The position numbers and the translations under genes were made by a program. The notes under the pieces are model-generated. The model did no database searches. It was not told the origin of the DNA and saw nothing but the letters and a program-made list of their open reading frames with translations. Shown here piece after piece: positions 13,401 to 23,291 of a stretch of DNA of 64,000 bases. The DNA is from Physcia stellaris (lineage: Eukaryota; Ascomycota; Lecanoromycetes; Caliciales; Physciaceae). How positions within the stretch are numbered: position 1 is the first letter of the stretch; the number at the start of each line of letters is the position of its first letter. Location: contig JABSSW010000053.1 of the NCBI GenBank assembly GCA_018902385.1, positions 124,001 through 188,000 of the forward strand. Reading direction: 5' to 3'.

Positions 13401-14575
13401 ATTAAATTCGAAATTTAATCATTTCGTTGATTTGTTTTCACGTAATGAACACGATACGATTGTTGACGAATATTTTCAATTGCAAATTCATCATGATCAA
13501 TTTTAAAATTCGATTTTTCGTTTATCGTTGACGCATCGAATTATTAATATGTTCAAATTTCATTGAATAAAACGATCGTTCGTTTCTTGTGATGAAATTT
13601 GACTTCGAACATTCGAAAAACTCACGATTCTGTCGTCAATTCATACGTGAAATTTTGCGTTTTTGACAAATTTCAAACGTTTTCATTCACATGATTTTGC
13701 ATTGTCGAATGAATAAACAATTTGAAATTTCGAAAATTCAAATCGAAAATTATCAAAACATATATCATTGATTTACGTTTCGTTTGCGTCGATCGAAAAT
13801 ATTTTGATTTCAACGTTTTCAATGAATTTTTGTTACAACGCGAAATCAACGACATTAAACGTATGTATAACGAAAACGAAAAACGTGAACGCAAAACGAT
13901 TATTCGTGATATTTTGTTAAAAATTTTGCAATTTTTCGATATTCGCATCAAAAAAAATGTTACATTGCACGTCGCATTTTGTTTGATTTTTGCAAACTTT
14001 TTGCGTATAAATGAATTTACATGATCAAATATTGATCGCACATTTAATTTCGACAATTGATTCGTTATTCGTTTTTCGATGATTTTTTTTGACGATCATT
14101 TCGTTTTAACGTTTTCTGTTTCGAAAATCGACTCATTTCGCAAAAAAATCTCGATATTTATTGCAATCACGAACGATGTTGTTTGTGCGATAATTTCATT
14201 ACGTCATTTGTTTTTGCATTTCTCGATTTCGAAATACGTTTTCTTGTTTCAAATCGAAAAATCAAAAATTTTCAATGTTCAATTCGTCATCAAGATATTA
14301 CGTAAAACGATCGAGAATTTAAAACACGATGACAATTATTCGAAACATTTTTTTCGACGTGATGCGACAATCGAAATTCGCAATGCAAACGTTTCGAACG
14401 ATTTGATTCAACTTTTAAAAAAATGAAAATTCGAAACGTTTTTGTTGTATATCGAAATCAACAAAAAATACGTTTTTCGAACATCGCGTTATCATCAAAA
14501 CGATTGAATTGTTTTTTTTTTCGTTTTGTTTAAACGACGACGTCGTTTTTCGACGTGTTTTGAAATTGTGAAAAA

Positions 14576-14697
14576 TAATCAAATTTTGAAAATTGTTTTG
14601 TTGAATTGTTTCGTTCATGCAAAAAATTTACAAATCGATCAAATTCAAAACATCAAAATTTTTGTACATAATAATGAAAAAATACGAAACATTAATT
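14576..14697 (+). repeat. Internal terminal-repeat segment B1
   Basis: Aligns end to end with B2 (14944-15066) with one single-base length difference. All substitutions are C-to-T or G-to-A relative to B2. It abuts A2 directly. Confidence 0.85.
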
Positions 14698-15066
14698 CGT
14701 TCAGACTAAACGTGAATGCTAATGCAAAAATAACGAAATGAAAAAATTTAAAAAAATTGATCTTTTAATTAAATAAAAAATCAATGTTTATTTTTTTCAT
14801 TTTTCATCTTTTTTTTTTTTTTTTCGCTCACTTATTTTTTGATTTTTTTCGACGTTTTCATTTTTTTATGAAACTTTGTTTGTCATTTTTATTCGAAATT
14901 TTTCTGCTTTCGCTTCTTAATCCAATCGCAAAAACAGAAAAAGTAATCAAACTCTGAAAGTTGTTCTGTTGAACTGTTTCGCTCATGCAGGAGATCTACA
15001 GGCCGACCAGACTCAAAACATCAAGATTTTTGTACATAGCAATGAAGGAAGTACGAAGCATTAGCT
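14698..15066 (+). repeat. A2-B2 terminal unit of the Ngaro-like element
   Basis: A complete A-to-B unit of 369 bp. The A part (14698-14830) is hypermutated, while the B part (14944-15066) is GC-normal. Solo copies of the whole A-B unit occur at 21561-21946 and 39201-39536, which shows the unit is the natural repeat of the family. Confidence 0.8.
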
Positions 15067-17901
15067 CGTCGTGTCACCAATCTGTTACAGGCGTCCCGGA
15101 GGGAAGATGAGATATTTAAGCAACAATTACTGGGAGAGTTTCAACAAATACGGAATGACGATCAAGAGAGACATGTAATTCAAGAAGAATCTAAAGTTCT
15201 CGAATGTCTTCGTACTAATGACTATGAGCTTGATAAAGAAAGTAATCCTGATAGGATACCTGGTACCTGCGAATGGTTTCTCCAGCACTCGAAGTATAAG
15301 CAGTGGCGAGAGGCAACCGTGTCGAGTTGGTTGTGGGTCACGGCCGATCCAGGCTGTGGCAAATCAGTTCTGACTCGCTTTCTTATCAATAGCTATAAGA
15401 ATCCTAACGCTGAATCCCCATCAACTTGCTATTTCTTCTTCAAAGATAATAGCGAGGCCAACCGAAGTGCAGTGAACGCTCTAGCATCCATGTTACATCA
15501 GTTGTTTTCCCAGAACCATAAGCTTATCAAGCATGCATTACCCTTCTACCGGCAGAATGGAAGTACGCTAAGCCAACTTTTTGAGTCTTTGTGGAACATC
15601 TTTGAAATTGCCATTACTGATCCTGCAGCCGGAGAGACTCTCATTTTCCTCGACGCTCTGGACGAATGTGAGGAAAGGACTAGAACAGCGCTAGTCCGTA
15701 AATTTGCTTCCTTGTTTTCCAGTGACCAGCACAAAGGTCTTCTTAAGCTATTAATTACGAGTCGACCCAGCACACAGCTTGGAGATGAGATCTGGCGTGG
15801 GAAGATAGATCCTGCTAGCATCAATTTGACGGGTGAGAACGAGGTAGAGATGGAGGCTATCAGAAGTGAAATCGACTTGGTAATTCGAGAAAAGATTAAG
15901 CACTTCGGCGAACTTAGGAAGTATCGTGGGATTGAAGATAGCGCACATGAAATTCTCTTAGATCATCTACTCCAGGTCGATAATCGTACCTATCTCTGGG
16001 TTACCCTGGTCCTCCCAGAACTCGAACGAATTGCTGGATCATCGAAAAAGAAGCTGCTTGAAGCTATTCGGACCGTTCCTCAAACTGTAAATGATGCATA
16101 CGAGAGAATCCTGTCCCGCAGCACTGATTCGACGCTTGCCACAAAGTTGCTGCAATTAGTGCTCGGTGCGGTACGCCCACTGACGCTAAATGAGATGAAT
16201 GTTGCGCTCTCTATTACCGAAGACAGCCGTTGTCTGGCTGATCTTGACTTGGAGTCATCAAGCTCTTTCCGGACCACAGTACGCGATCTCTGCGGTTTAT
16301 TTGTGAATATCAGAGATTCAAGAATTTATCTCTTACATCAGACAGCGAAAGAATTCCTTTTACAGCGTAGAGATCATTTTGGGCGATGTAACCTGTCCGT
16401 TCGTTGGCAACAGTCGATGGATGCGGCGATCTGTAATATTACTATTGCAAAGATTTGCCTTTCCTTTTTAAGCTTCTCAGATTTCGAGACGGGCCCAAGC
16501 CCTGACCTTGAAGCTGGTCTTGTGGAGTATCTTGGAAGATATCCCTTTCTTGAATACGCTTCAATTAATTGGCTTGAACATGTAAGGTCATTTACTGACT
16601 TGGAGTATGACGAAAATGAAGGGGCCATTGTGAGTATCTGCAATCCGAGCTCGAGAGGATGTCACATGTGGCTTCAGATTCACTATAATGCAACAAATAA
16701 GACTGCAGTTGATCGTCTGCCAAAAGGTTTCAATGAGTATATCATCGCGGCTTATTCCGGCTTAAACAGAATGTTCAGTTCGCTTGACCGAATGGGTATC
16801 AGACCTGATGTTACCGACCATCACTCTGGAAGCGCTCTTTGGTGGGCTTTGGAGAAAGGGCACGAAGACACGGCCTGCAAATTACTGATGCACCATCTAT
16901 TTCGCCCAAAGCTTGATGCCTTGACAGCACTTCAGTTTTCCTGCATACTTGGCCGTGTCAGCGTTGTCGAATGTCTTCTTAAAAGTTTTGAGGTTAATGG
17001 GCACGATAAAGCTAACGATGGCTGGACTGCCGTTCAGCGTACTGCGGCTTATGGAACCCCGCGCATACTCGATGTACTACTGGATTACGATATAGACAAG
17101 GCGCCGTCTAACACCAAGGAGATAGCGCTTTCCCATGCTGTAATTTATAACAATTTCGAAACGGCACAGTACCTGATCAAGCAAGACGTAAACCTTGAGG
17201 CAAGATCAGCGAACGGGACTACTGTTTTGTATAGCAGTGTAGCCAATGAAAACGTAGGTATGGCCCAGCTATTATTGCTGGCTGGCGCAAAGCCAGATAA
17301 TCTAAGCAGCAATCCACGCAACAAAAAAGATCATAACTATGGAGAAACTGCGCTATATAGGGCGGCCTCAATCTACAACGTAGAACTAGTCTCGCTACTG
17401 CTTGAACATGCTGCCGATGTAGAAGTCAAGAACGGAGGTTCCGAGACAGCTATATATCGCGCCGTCGGCCCGCACTCGAGTAATCCATTTGGTCTTCCTG
17501 TCGACGAGACGTGCCAAGCAGCGATTTTGGAGATACTCCTGGAAAGAGGTGCCCGCGTGGATTGCCAGACAGCAACAGGGGATACTCCAATTCGAAGGGC
17601 ACTCAGGGCTGGTAGTGAACCCGCTAAGAGCATCATGGAAGACTTCGCAAAGAAGTCGGGCCTTGATATTGCACCCATCGTCAACTCTCCGAAGAAAGTG
17701 TCTACTATAACAGTGCTTTGCAGACGGCACTTTGCAATGATTGAAGAAAGTAACCTCATAAATGCAGAGACATTTAGAGACAAAATACTTGAATCCGTGG
17801 AGGATGATCATGGCCCAAGCCTGAACGTTCCTCGAGACGAGTTATTCAGGGGTATTCGGATGTACGACGGCCTAGTCAGAAGACTATTGCATGCGACGTA
17901 A
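15067..17901 (+). pseudogene. 3' part of the split NLR gene: NACHT plus ankyrin repeats
   Basis: The frame runs unbroken from the edge of the inserted element (15067) to a stop at 17901, 944 codons. It has no ATG before the nucleotide-binding site, as expected for a gene cut from its 5' half. After a linker (CLRTNDYELDKE, GTCEWFLQHSKYKQWRE) comes a P-loop, DPGCGKS (near 15350), a Walker B-type segment LIFLDALDEC (about 15645-15675) and an LLITSRPS sensor motif. The middle part is helical. From about 16840 the C-terminus has six to eight ankyrin repeats (for example GETALYRAA and LLLEHAADVEVKN). Such proteins are signal-transducing NTPases of fungal allorecognition or defence. It is flanked on both sides by hypermutated transposons yet shows no hypermutation. 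Without the insertion the two halves would be in phase. A truncated product from a downstream start is possible but would lack the P-loop. Confidence 0.9.
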
Positions 17902-18094
17902 GTTTGTATAGTCAATCAGAATGCTCCTCCCTTGACACTGCCTCATGTATTGATTGACCTTTACTGGAACCAAGAGCTGGAATATATCACTCACTGAAGA
18001 CGTGCCAGTCGTTCAGTAACAGAGATTCTCGATTATATTTCGAAGACCTAGTAGATGGCATTTTGATTCTTTTCAGAACAGAGCCCCGATGGAA

Positions 18095-18102
18095 TATAAG
18101 TA
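18095..18102. repeat. Target-site duplication TATAAGTA, left copy
   Basis: The same 8 bases are found at 20869-20876 directly outside the right inverted repeat of the Mutator-like element. A perfect duplication indicates that the flanks have not been rearranged since insertion. Confidence 0.9.
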
Positions 18103-18161
18103 GGTAACCGGTATTCACACCTACCACTTCGGTAGACACACCTGCAGATTCGGTATACACA
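18103..18161 (+). repeat. Left terminal inverted repeat of the MULE
   Basis: Begins GGTAACCGGTATTCACAC and ends CGGTATACACA. Its reverse complement matches 20810-20868 at 55 of 59 positions. Confidence 0.95.
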
Positions 18162-18351
18162 TTTTCAGGGCTTTAATTTTCGAATAATGCTCGGATTTTT
18201 CACCCGAAAGTTTGCAAAGTTCATATTCGTCATATCATGTTGCAAAGATTTCGGATTCGAACGATTCAGCATTCATTGAAAGCTGTCTTATTTACAAGAA
18301 ATGAAAATCATTTAATATGATGAAACGATCATTTTTTTTAAATTTATTAAT

Positions 18352-20760
18352 TTATTCAATCATTTTCTTTTTTTTTGTCATCATGTTTGTCGTCGTCAAA
18401 TTTCTCGTTATTGTTTTCGAGATTTTCGAAGTCGTCGTCGTTTTTCTCGTTCTTTTCGTTATCGCTAAATATTTCGATAAAATGATCGATGACTTTGTTT
18501 TGATCGCAATCGTATTTTTTTCGTTTTTTGCGATTGTCATTTTCACGATTTTCGCGACTTTTTTTTCTTTTTCTCGAGATTTTCGTTCGATCGTAGTTTT
18601 TTCTTTACGTGTAATCATTTTGACTCGTTTGTAACGAGTTTTCATTGTTTGTTTCACGATTTCGAAATTCGAAACGTCACGTTTCGTAAATTTGACGATT
18701 TTTTTTTCAATTTTTGTCATTGTATCTTTTTTGTTTTGCGATTCACGAAATTTTTTTTTTGATTTCATTTTTTTCGATTCGTTGACGTTTAAAAAATTAT
18801 TTATTTCAAATATCGAATTTGAATCGAAAAAAAACGCGAACGACGAAATGCGATTGTTGCGATCATGAAAAATATCGTCGAATTCAAAAAAATCGTCATC
18901 GAACATTTGTTCAATGTGCATCGATTGATAAAATGACATTGACGTTGTGTTTGAAACGACAAAAACATCAATAAAATCGAAAATGAAATCGTCGAAAAAA
19001 AAATCAAAAACGAAACGAATTTTTTGAATTTTCAATGAAAATGTACGTTTTTCAAAAATAATTTTTTTGACGTTTGAATGATGATTTGAATGATGTGAAC
19101 ACACGAAAAATTCATGATTTTGATAAATGCATGATTGCACGATTGCAATGAATGTTTTTTTGATTGTTTTTCGATTTTTTTGACGAATTTATATTGTTTT
19201 TGTATTTTTTGCAATGCGTAAAATGAAATTCGATTTATTAAATTGCGCATTAAATCACGTGATAAATTCATTGCAATTTTGTTTTTGATTTGATTCAATC
19301 GATGTTCGTAATTTTTCATTTGATTCGAAATAAAAATTTTTAAACGATTTACAACGATCATGAAATCATTCGTAAAAAATTTCAACATGTGTTTCAATAC
19401 GCGATGATCGCTCTTCACTCGCGAAATGATAAAAGTATTGAAATGAAATATTTCGTTGATTTTGTATTTGCAAAATCGATTGCGTCATGATGTCATTCAG
19501 AAATTTTTCACATATTGTACGTTTTTGATGTGTTCGTTTCGAAATTTACGAACGAATTTTTTTGTATGTCGCATTGTATTCGATTCTGATGTGAGCGTAA
19601 ACGACTCGATATCAATAAATTAAAAATTTCTTTCAGTTTTTTTGCGTGCGAAAGAACGATTTGCAGTTTTTGAGCACGTTCTTGTTGATATGTCAGATGC
19701 ATAGAAGATTGAAAACGTCAGAATATTGAGTTTTGAAAACGTTCATCAAAACGAAATCTCTGTCAATAACAACAACAGCGAAATTCTTCAAATCGAGTGA
19801 TTTGTATAGAAGTTTGATTTGCTCAATGACTCAAACGAAATTTTTTTTTTTTTCTCAATAAAAGCGAAGCCGATATAGAAGCTCGTATTCAATGAGATGT
19901 GATTCATGACAACAAACATCGACATGTCGTATTTATTGATTTTGTACGTGCAATTCATGACGAAAATTTCGAAATTTTTGCACAAGATTTTCTTGATATG
20001 TTTGTTGACGAAAAACAATTTCTTAATTCGTTTGATTTCGTTTTCGAACAACATTTTCGTGAATTAATTATTTCGATTCAAAATCATTAACAATGTTTGC
20101 GTAATATTGTATTTTTTAATCGTAATTGTTTGATTTTCTTTTTCGCATTGTAAATATTTTGAAATTGAAACAAAATGTTGAAATTTTGCTTGCGAAATTT
20201 GATTCAAATTTCGTAAAAAGTAAAATTTTCGATCGATTAATTTCAACATACAAACATTTGCGAACACATATTTGAGTCGATATCAATCGCGATGTTTCGA
20301 AACATTTTTTCGATCAATTTATTGTGACGATGCATCGAATGCGTAGATGTTTTGATGTTTGAATGATTATGTGTTGCGATTTTGACAATTATCTTTCATC
20401 TTTCATTGTCAGATAACGATTTCAGAATCATCTTTCAAAAACAGACAGTTTTGATAGTGTTGACGTTTTTGATTTTTTTGTTTTCGCGTTTCTTGTATGT
20501 GATGCTTCGATCGCAAATCAGTTCGATGTAATTGATTTATTTCGTGATTTTGATTTTTTTGAAACGTCGTTTGAAAATGTCGAATTCGTGCTTTTTGCGT
20601 CGCGTTGAAGCACATTCACAACGATTTCATAAAAGTCAAATATGTAAAAATCATCATAATCGAAATCAGAATTAACGTCGTCGATCGATTCAAAAATCGA
20701 AAAATTGTTTTCGATCATGACGAGATAAATGAGTGAATAGAATTCTCGATGTTTTGACAA
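18352..20760 (-). pseudogene. MULE transposase remnant
   Basis: Read from 20760 downward. An acidic N-terminal region starts at MSKHREFYSL (20760). The frame at 19788-20054 has the MULE core pattern (M-x-CTYKINKY, then VVMNHISLNTSFYIGFAF). The first catalytic Asp normally found before CTYK is Asn here (codon at 19953-19955), which a G-to-A change explains. The frame at 19032-19418 ends with a SWIM-type zinc finger (CNHAF...CVHII). A Lys/Thr-rich tail follows to 18352. The parts are in different frames and separated by stops, so no functional protein can be made. Family length is usually 600-800 residues, which fits the space. Confidence 0.85.
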
Positions 20761-20809
20761 ATTTCTCGAAGGTAAACAATAGGGTTATTTAGAATTAAGA
20801 CTTTGAAGG

Positions 20810-20868
20810 TGTGTATACCGAACTTGCAGGTGTGTCTACCGAAGTGGTAGATGTGAATACCGATTACC
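20810..20868 (-). repeat. Right terminal inverted repeat of the MULE
   Basis: Inverted partner of 18103-18161, followed at once by the right copy of TATAAGTA (20869-20876). Confidence 0.95.
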
Positions 20869-20945
20869 TATAAGTAAACTGTCTGAGCTAACATCCGGTC
20901 GTTAGAATTTGCCGAAAAATCTCCATACTATCCCTTTGGGGTCCA

Positions 20946-21179
20946 TTGCTTCATGATGTAGGCAAGAGAATGAATTTCCCCACGGTGATAGCAGCCATTG
21001 AAAAATTTGGATCCATAGCGACAAACACTACGGATGACAATTACCGTGTCACGGAAGACCAATGGGCTGAAATGACCCAACAACTTCTTGTCATCGAACA
21101 GATAGTTGCAGACACAAAGGACTTGCTGCACAGATATTTCGACGCCGTTGACACTTCCATGATCGGCTTATATCAATGA
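20946..21179 (+). other. Small open frame of unknown status, 77 codons
   Basis: A GC-normal, plausibly coding frame (NFPTVIAAIEKF ... LLHRYFDAVDTSMIGLYQ) just right of the MULE. It has balanced amino-acid use and amphipathic helical character, but I do not recognise it and cannot place a start or neighbouring exons. It may be a fragment of a host gene that the MULE or the repeat at 21561 has damaged. Confidence 0.3.
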
Positions 21180-21560
21180 GGCCGGCTCAAAAGATATGCA
21201 CCCGATATCAGAATGGTAGTCTTGCCGAAAATGGCCCTGATACGGCAAAGAGTGTCCGCCTCGAATGATCAAACGTGTTTTCCCCTGACTTCAAGAAAAC
21301 TTTGATGGCGCGCTTCCCGGAGGCTTTCATGTTTCCCACGGATTATTACTCCCAAGAATCGTCGATATCAATAGCAGGAGTGCTAAAATCGAAGCGCAGA
21401 TAGAAGGACGGTGTCAGGGGGTCACAAAAATGGCTGGGCTTACTGATCGCTTAAAGTCTACGTCTATCGCCTCTCTTTACCATAGGGTCTGGTACTAATG
21501 CGGCTGCGGTTTTGGGACAGAAAAAAATATGATGTCTTCTTCATGTCATCTTCATTAGCT

Positions 21561-21946
21561 CGTTCAGGCTGGACAGTGGGTGCTAATAAACGGATGACGA
21601 AATAAAAGGGGCTTGGAGGGGCCGGCCTCCTGATTAAATAGAAGGTCAATGCCCCATTCATTTCATTTTCCATCTTTCGTCTCTTCTTTTTGCCTCGCTC
21701 ACCCACTCCTGCTTCTGGCCTTGTTCGGCGTTTGCACCTCCTTATGAGGCTTTATTTGTCACCTCCATTAGATGGTTGTATTTTTATTTTCGCTCCATAA
21801 CCAAGTCGCAGAGACAGGGGGAGTAGCCAGGCTCTGAAAGCTGCTCTCTTGGGCTGTTTCGCTCATGTAGGAGGCCTATAGGCCGGCTAGGCCTAGAATA
21901 CCAAGATTTTTGTACATGGCAATGAAGGAAGTACGCAGCATTAGCT
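21561..21946 (+). mobile_element. Solo A-B terminal repeat of the Ngaro-like family
   Basis: Starts CGTTCAGGCTGG and matches the A2-B2 unit (14698-15066) throughout: the GATTAAATAGAAGGTCAATG segment, a TTTCGCTCATGTAGGAGG segment and the end GATTTTTGTACATGGCAATG...CATTAGCT. It is GC-normal. Recombination between A1 and A2 of a full element would leave exactly this A-B2 unit. CATTAGCT occurs both at its end and just before its start (21553-21560). Confidence 0.8.
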
Positions 21947-23291
21947 TTGTGCTAAGGACAGATACGCGTTTTGTCACAATGGATACATCAATGACGATGC
22001 ATGGAAAACAAAAATTGCTTCACACCAAATCATTGATAAACTATCTGTATCTCTCAATCATTTCTACCGTGAGAATTTTTAAACCTACCATCTTCATTAT
22101 ACCGCGGTTATTAAAAATCCTAAGACTTCTCGAATTCTAATGCAACGAGCGGTCAGTAAAGCATTGTGTGCGACCCCCTCGTGCCGAGTATGATCAATAC
22201 ATAATTGCTGGAATAGACTGACGATCACGATCAGCTTCACCAGCACGGTCTGCCAAAACCGTGGATACATTGAAGATCCTATATCACATTATCACCACCT
22301 TGCTAATCCTATCACGCTTACGGAAATATATGGACTGCCGAACAAGCAGAATATCTCACGCACAATCCAATACTAGCTCTTCAATTACTCCGTCGATGAC
22401 CTGGAACCAAGCTGCATTACTGTATCCCCGTACAAAGATGTGCTTGCAGCGATGAAAGTCATATAACTCCATGAAACAGAGTGATTAGAACACGAGTCTA
22501 TCATCATGCGTCACTTGTGTAACGTATGACCATTCTCATACGCATTTTTCTGCGGATTGGTCATATCGTTGCTTTTCTATCCTCATACTACTAATAGCCC
22601 TATTCATCCAGCCGTATGAAATCCTAGCACCATCGACCTCCGTTCTTGCTTCGTTTGCAATCAATCTTTCTCAACCGTGGTTATATCCTCCGTACTTGTA
22701 CCACATACTTATGAAATATCCCAGTTGCTCTACCTCCTGAGCCTGGAGCCTCCCGCGTATCACTCTAGAGAGCCTCATCTTGCTAATCCGCTTCTTCTAT
22801 TATAGTAGGGACATGTCGGACAACTACATTCTCGCGGGGGTTCGGGGTCCCTAACTGACTGGCCTCTAACGAGTTGCCAGCGCGGATGGGTGGACAGATC
22901 CATCTCCTGGGTTTGAGTTCCATAGCAGCACCTACAGCGAGATCGATAAAGCATCAGACCTTTGCGATATATCTGACTCCAGGAAAGATTTGGATTTGGG
23001 CAGTACTTTAGTGTTTTTTGCTCCTGATAATAAAGTGGTTCTATGGCTTGATGATCAGGTTGACAGAAGGAGAATTGGGATAGAGGCTTTGAGGATGCGA
23101 TAGCAGACATAGAGTGAGGCGGGGTGTACTCTTGCCATATATGCCAAAGGGTGAGCCGAAGGACCCGCGCCAAAAAGCTGATCGTAGCTGTGAAACAGCA
23201 TTTCGGCTTGCAGTTATGTAATCGTACCTAGAATTTATACTGGATGCAATGTTTGTGCAGTCAATGGATTCTCTCCCTTCGTCGCTCCATC
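21947..23291. other. Gene-poor GC-normal stretch
   Basis: No recognisable gene. Open frames on both strands are short and without family motifs. A minus-strand frame of 132 codons at 22775-23173 has no recognisable domain and is probably chance. Confidence 0.4.

Larger units (their letters stand above)
10291..15066 (+). mobile_element. Ngaro-like (DIRS-order) tyrosine-recombinase retrotransposon, fossil
   Basis: A 4.8-kb AT-rich element inserted in the NLR gene. Its ends form a split direct repeat: A1 at 10291-10410, then the internal region, then B1 (14576-14697), A2 (14698-14830) and B2 (14944-15066). This A1-body-B1-A2-B2 order is the hallmark of Ngaro-type elements. In the body, remnants around 12.6-13.5 kb resemble the C-terminal part of a reverse transcriptase and an RNase H. 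Frames at 13722-14024 and 14079-14426 carry tyrosine-recombinase motifs (FLRINEF with the box-I Arg, SLRHLF, and an HxxR in KHFFRRDA). There is no target-site duplication beyond a shared CGT, as expected for recombinase integration. It is a relic broken in many places and saturated with C-to-T type change except for its last 150 bp or so. A Crypton is the main alternative, but would not explain the RT/RNase H-like part or the split repeats. Confidence 0.7.
18103..20868 (-). mobile_element. Mutator-like DNA transposon (MULE), degenerate
   Basis: A 2766-bp element with 59-bp terminal inverted repeats (18103-18161 and 20810-20868; 4 mismatches) flanked by the perfect duplication TATAAGTA. The transposase remnant is on the minus strand. 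An 8-bp duplication fits hAT or MULE; the protein remnant (MULE-type catalytic core and SWIM zinc finger) decides for MULE. The interior is AT-rich and broken, whereas the inverted repeats are hardly mutated. Two of their differences are C to T in a CpC context. It lies 200 bp downstream of the NLR stop codon. Confidence 0.9.

Noticed and set aside
10291-15066. Ordinary LTR retrotransposon or Crypton
   Set aside because: There is no B segment after A1, so no true LTR pair. A Crypton would not have RT/RNase H-like remains or split direct repeats.
15319-17901. Complete 860-codon NLR gene starting at 15319
   Set aside because: The codon at 15319 is GTG, the frame is open upstream to the element border, and the N-terminal domain is found at 9560-10290.
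18317-18634. Plus-strand hydrophobic frame as a membrane protein
   Set aside because: It is the complement of the Lys/Thr-rich tail of the MULE transposase remnant; Phe/Val/Ile richness follows from AT-rich antisense sequence.
18103-20868. hAT transposon
   Set aside because: The 8-bp duplication would suit hAT, but the ends are long and the protein remains (CTYK core and SWIM finger) are those of Mutator-like elements.
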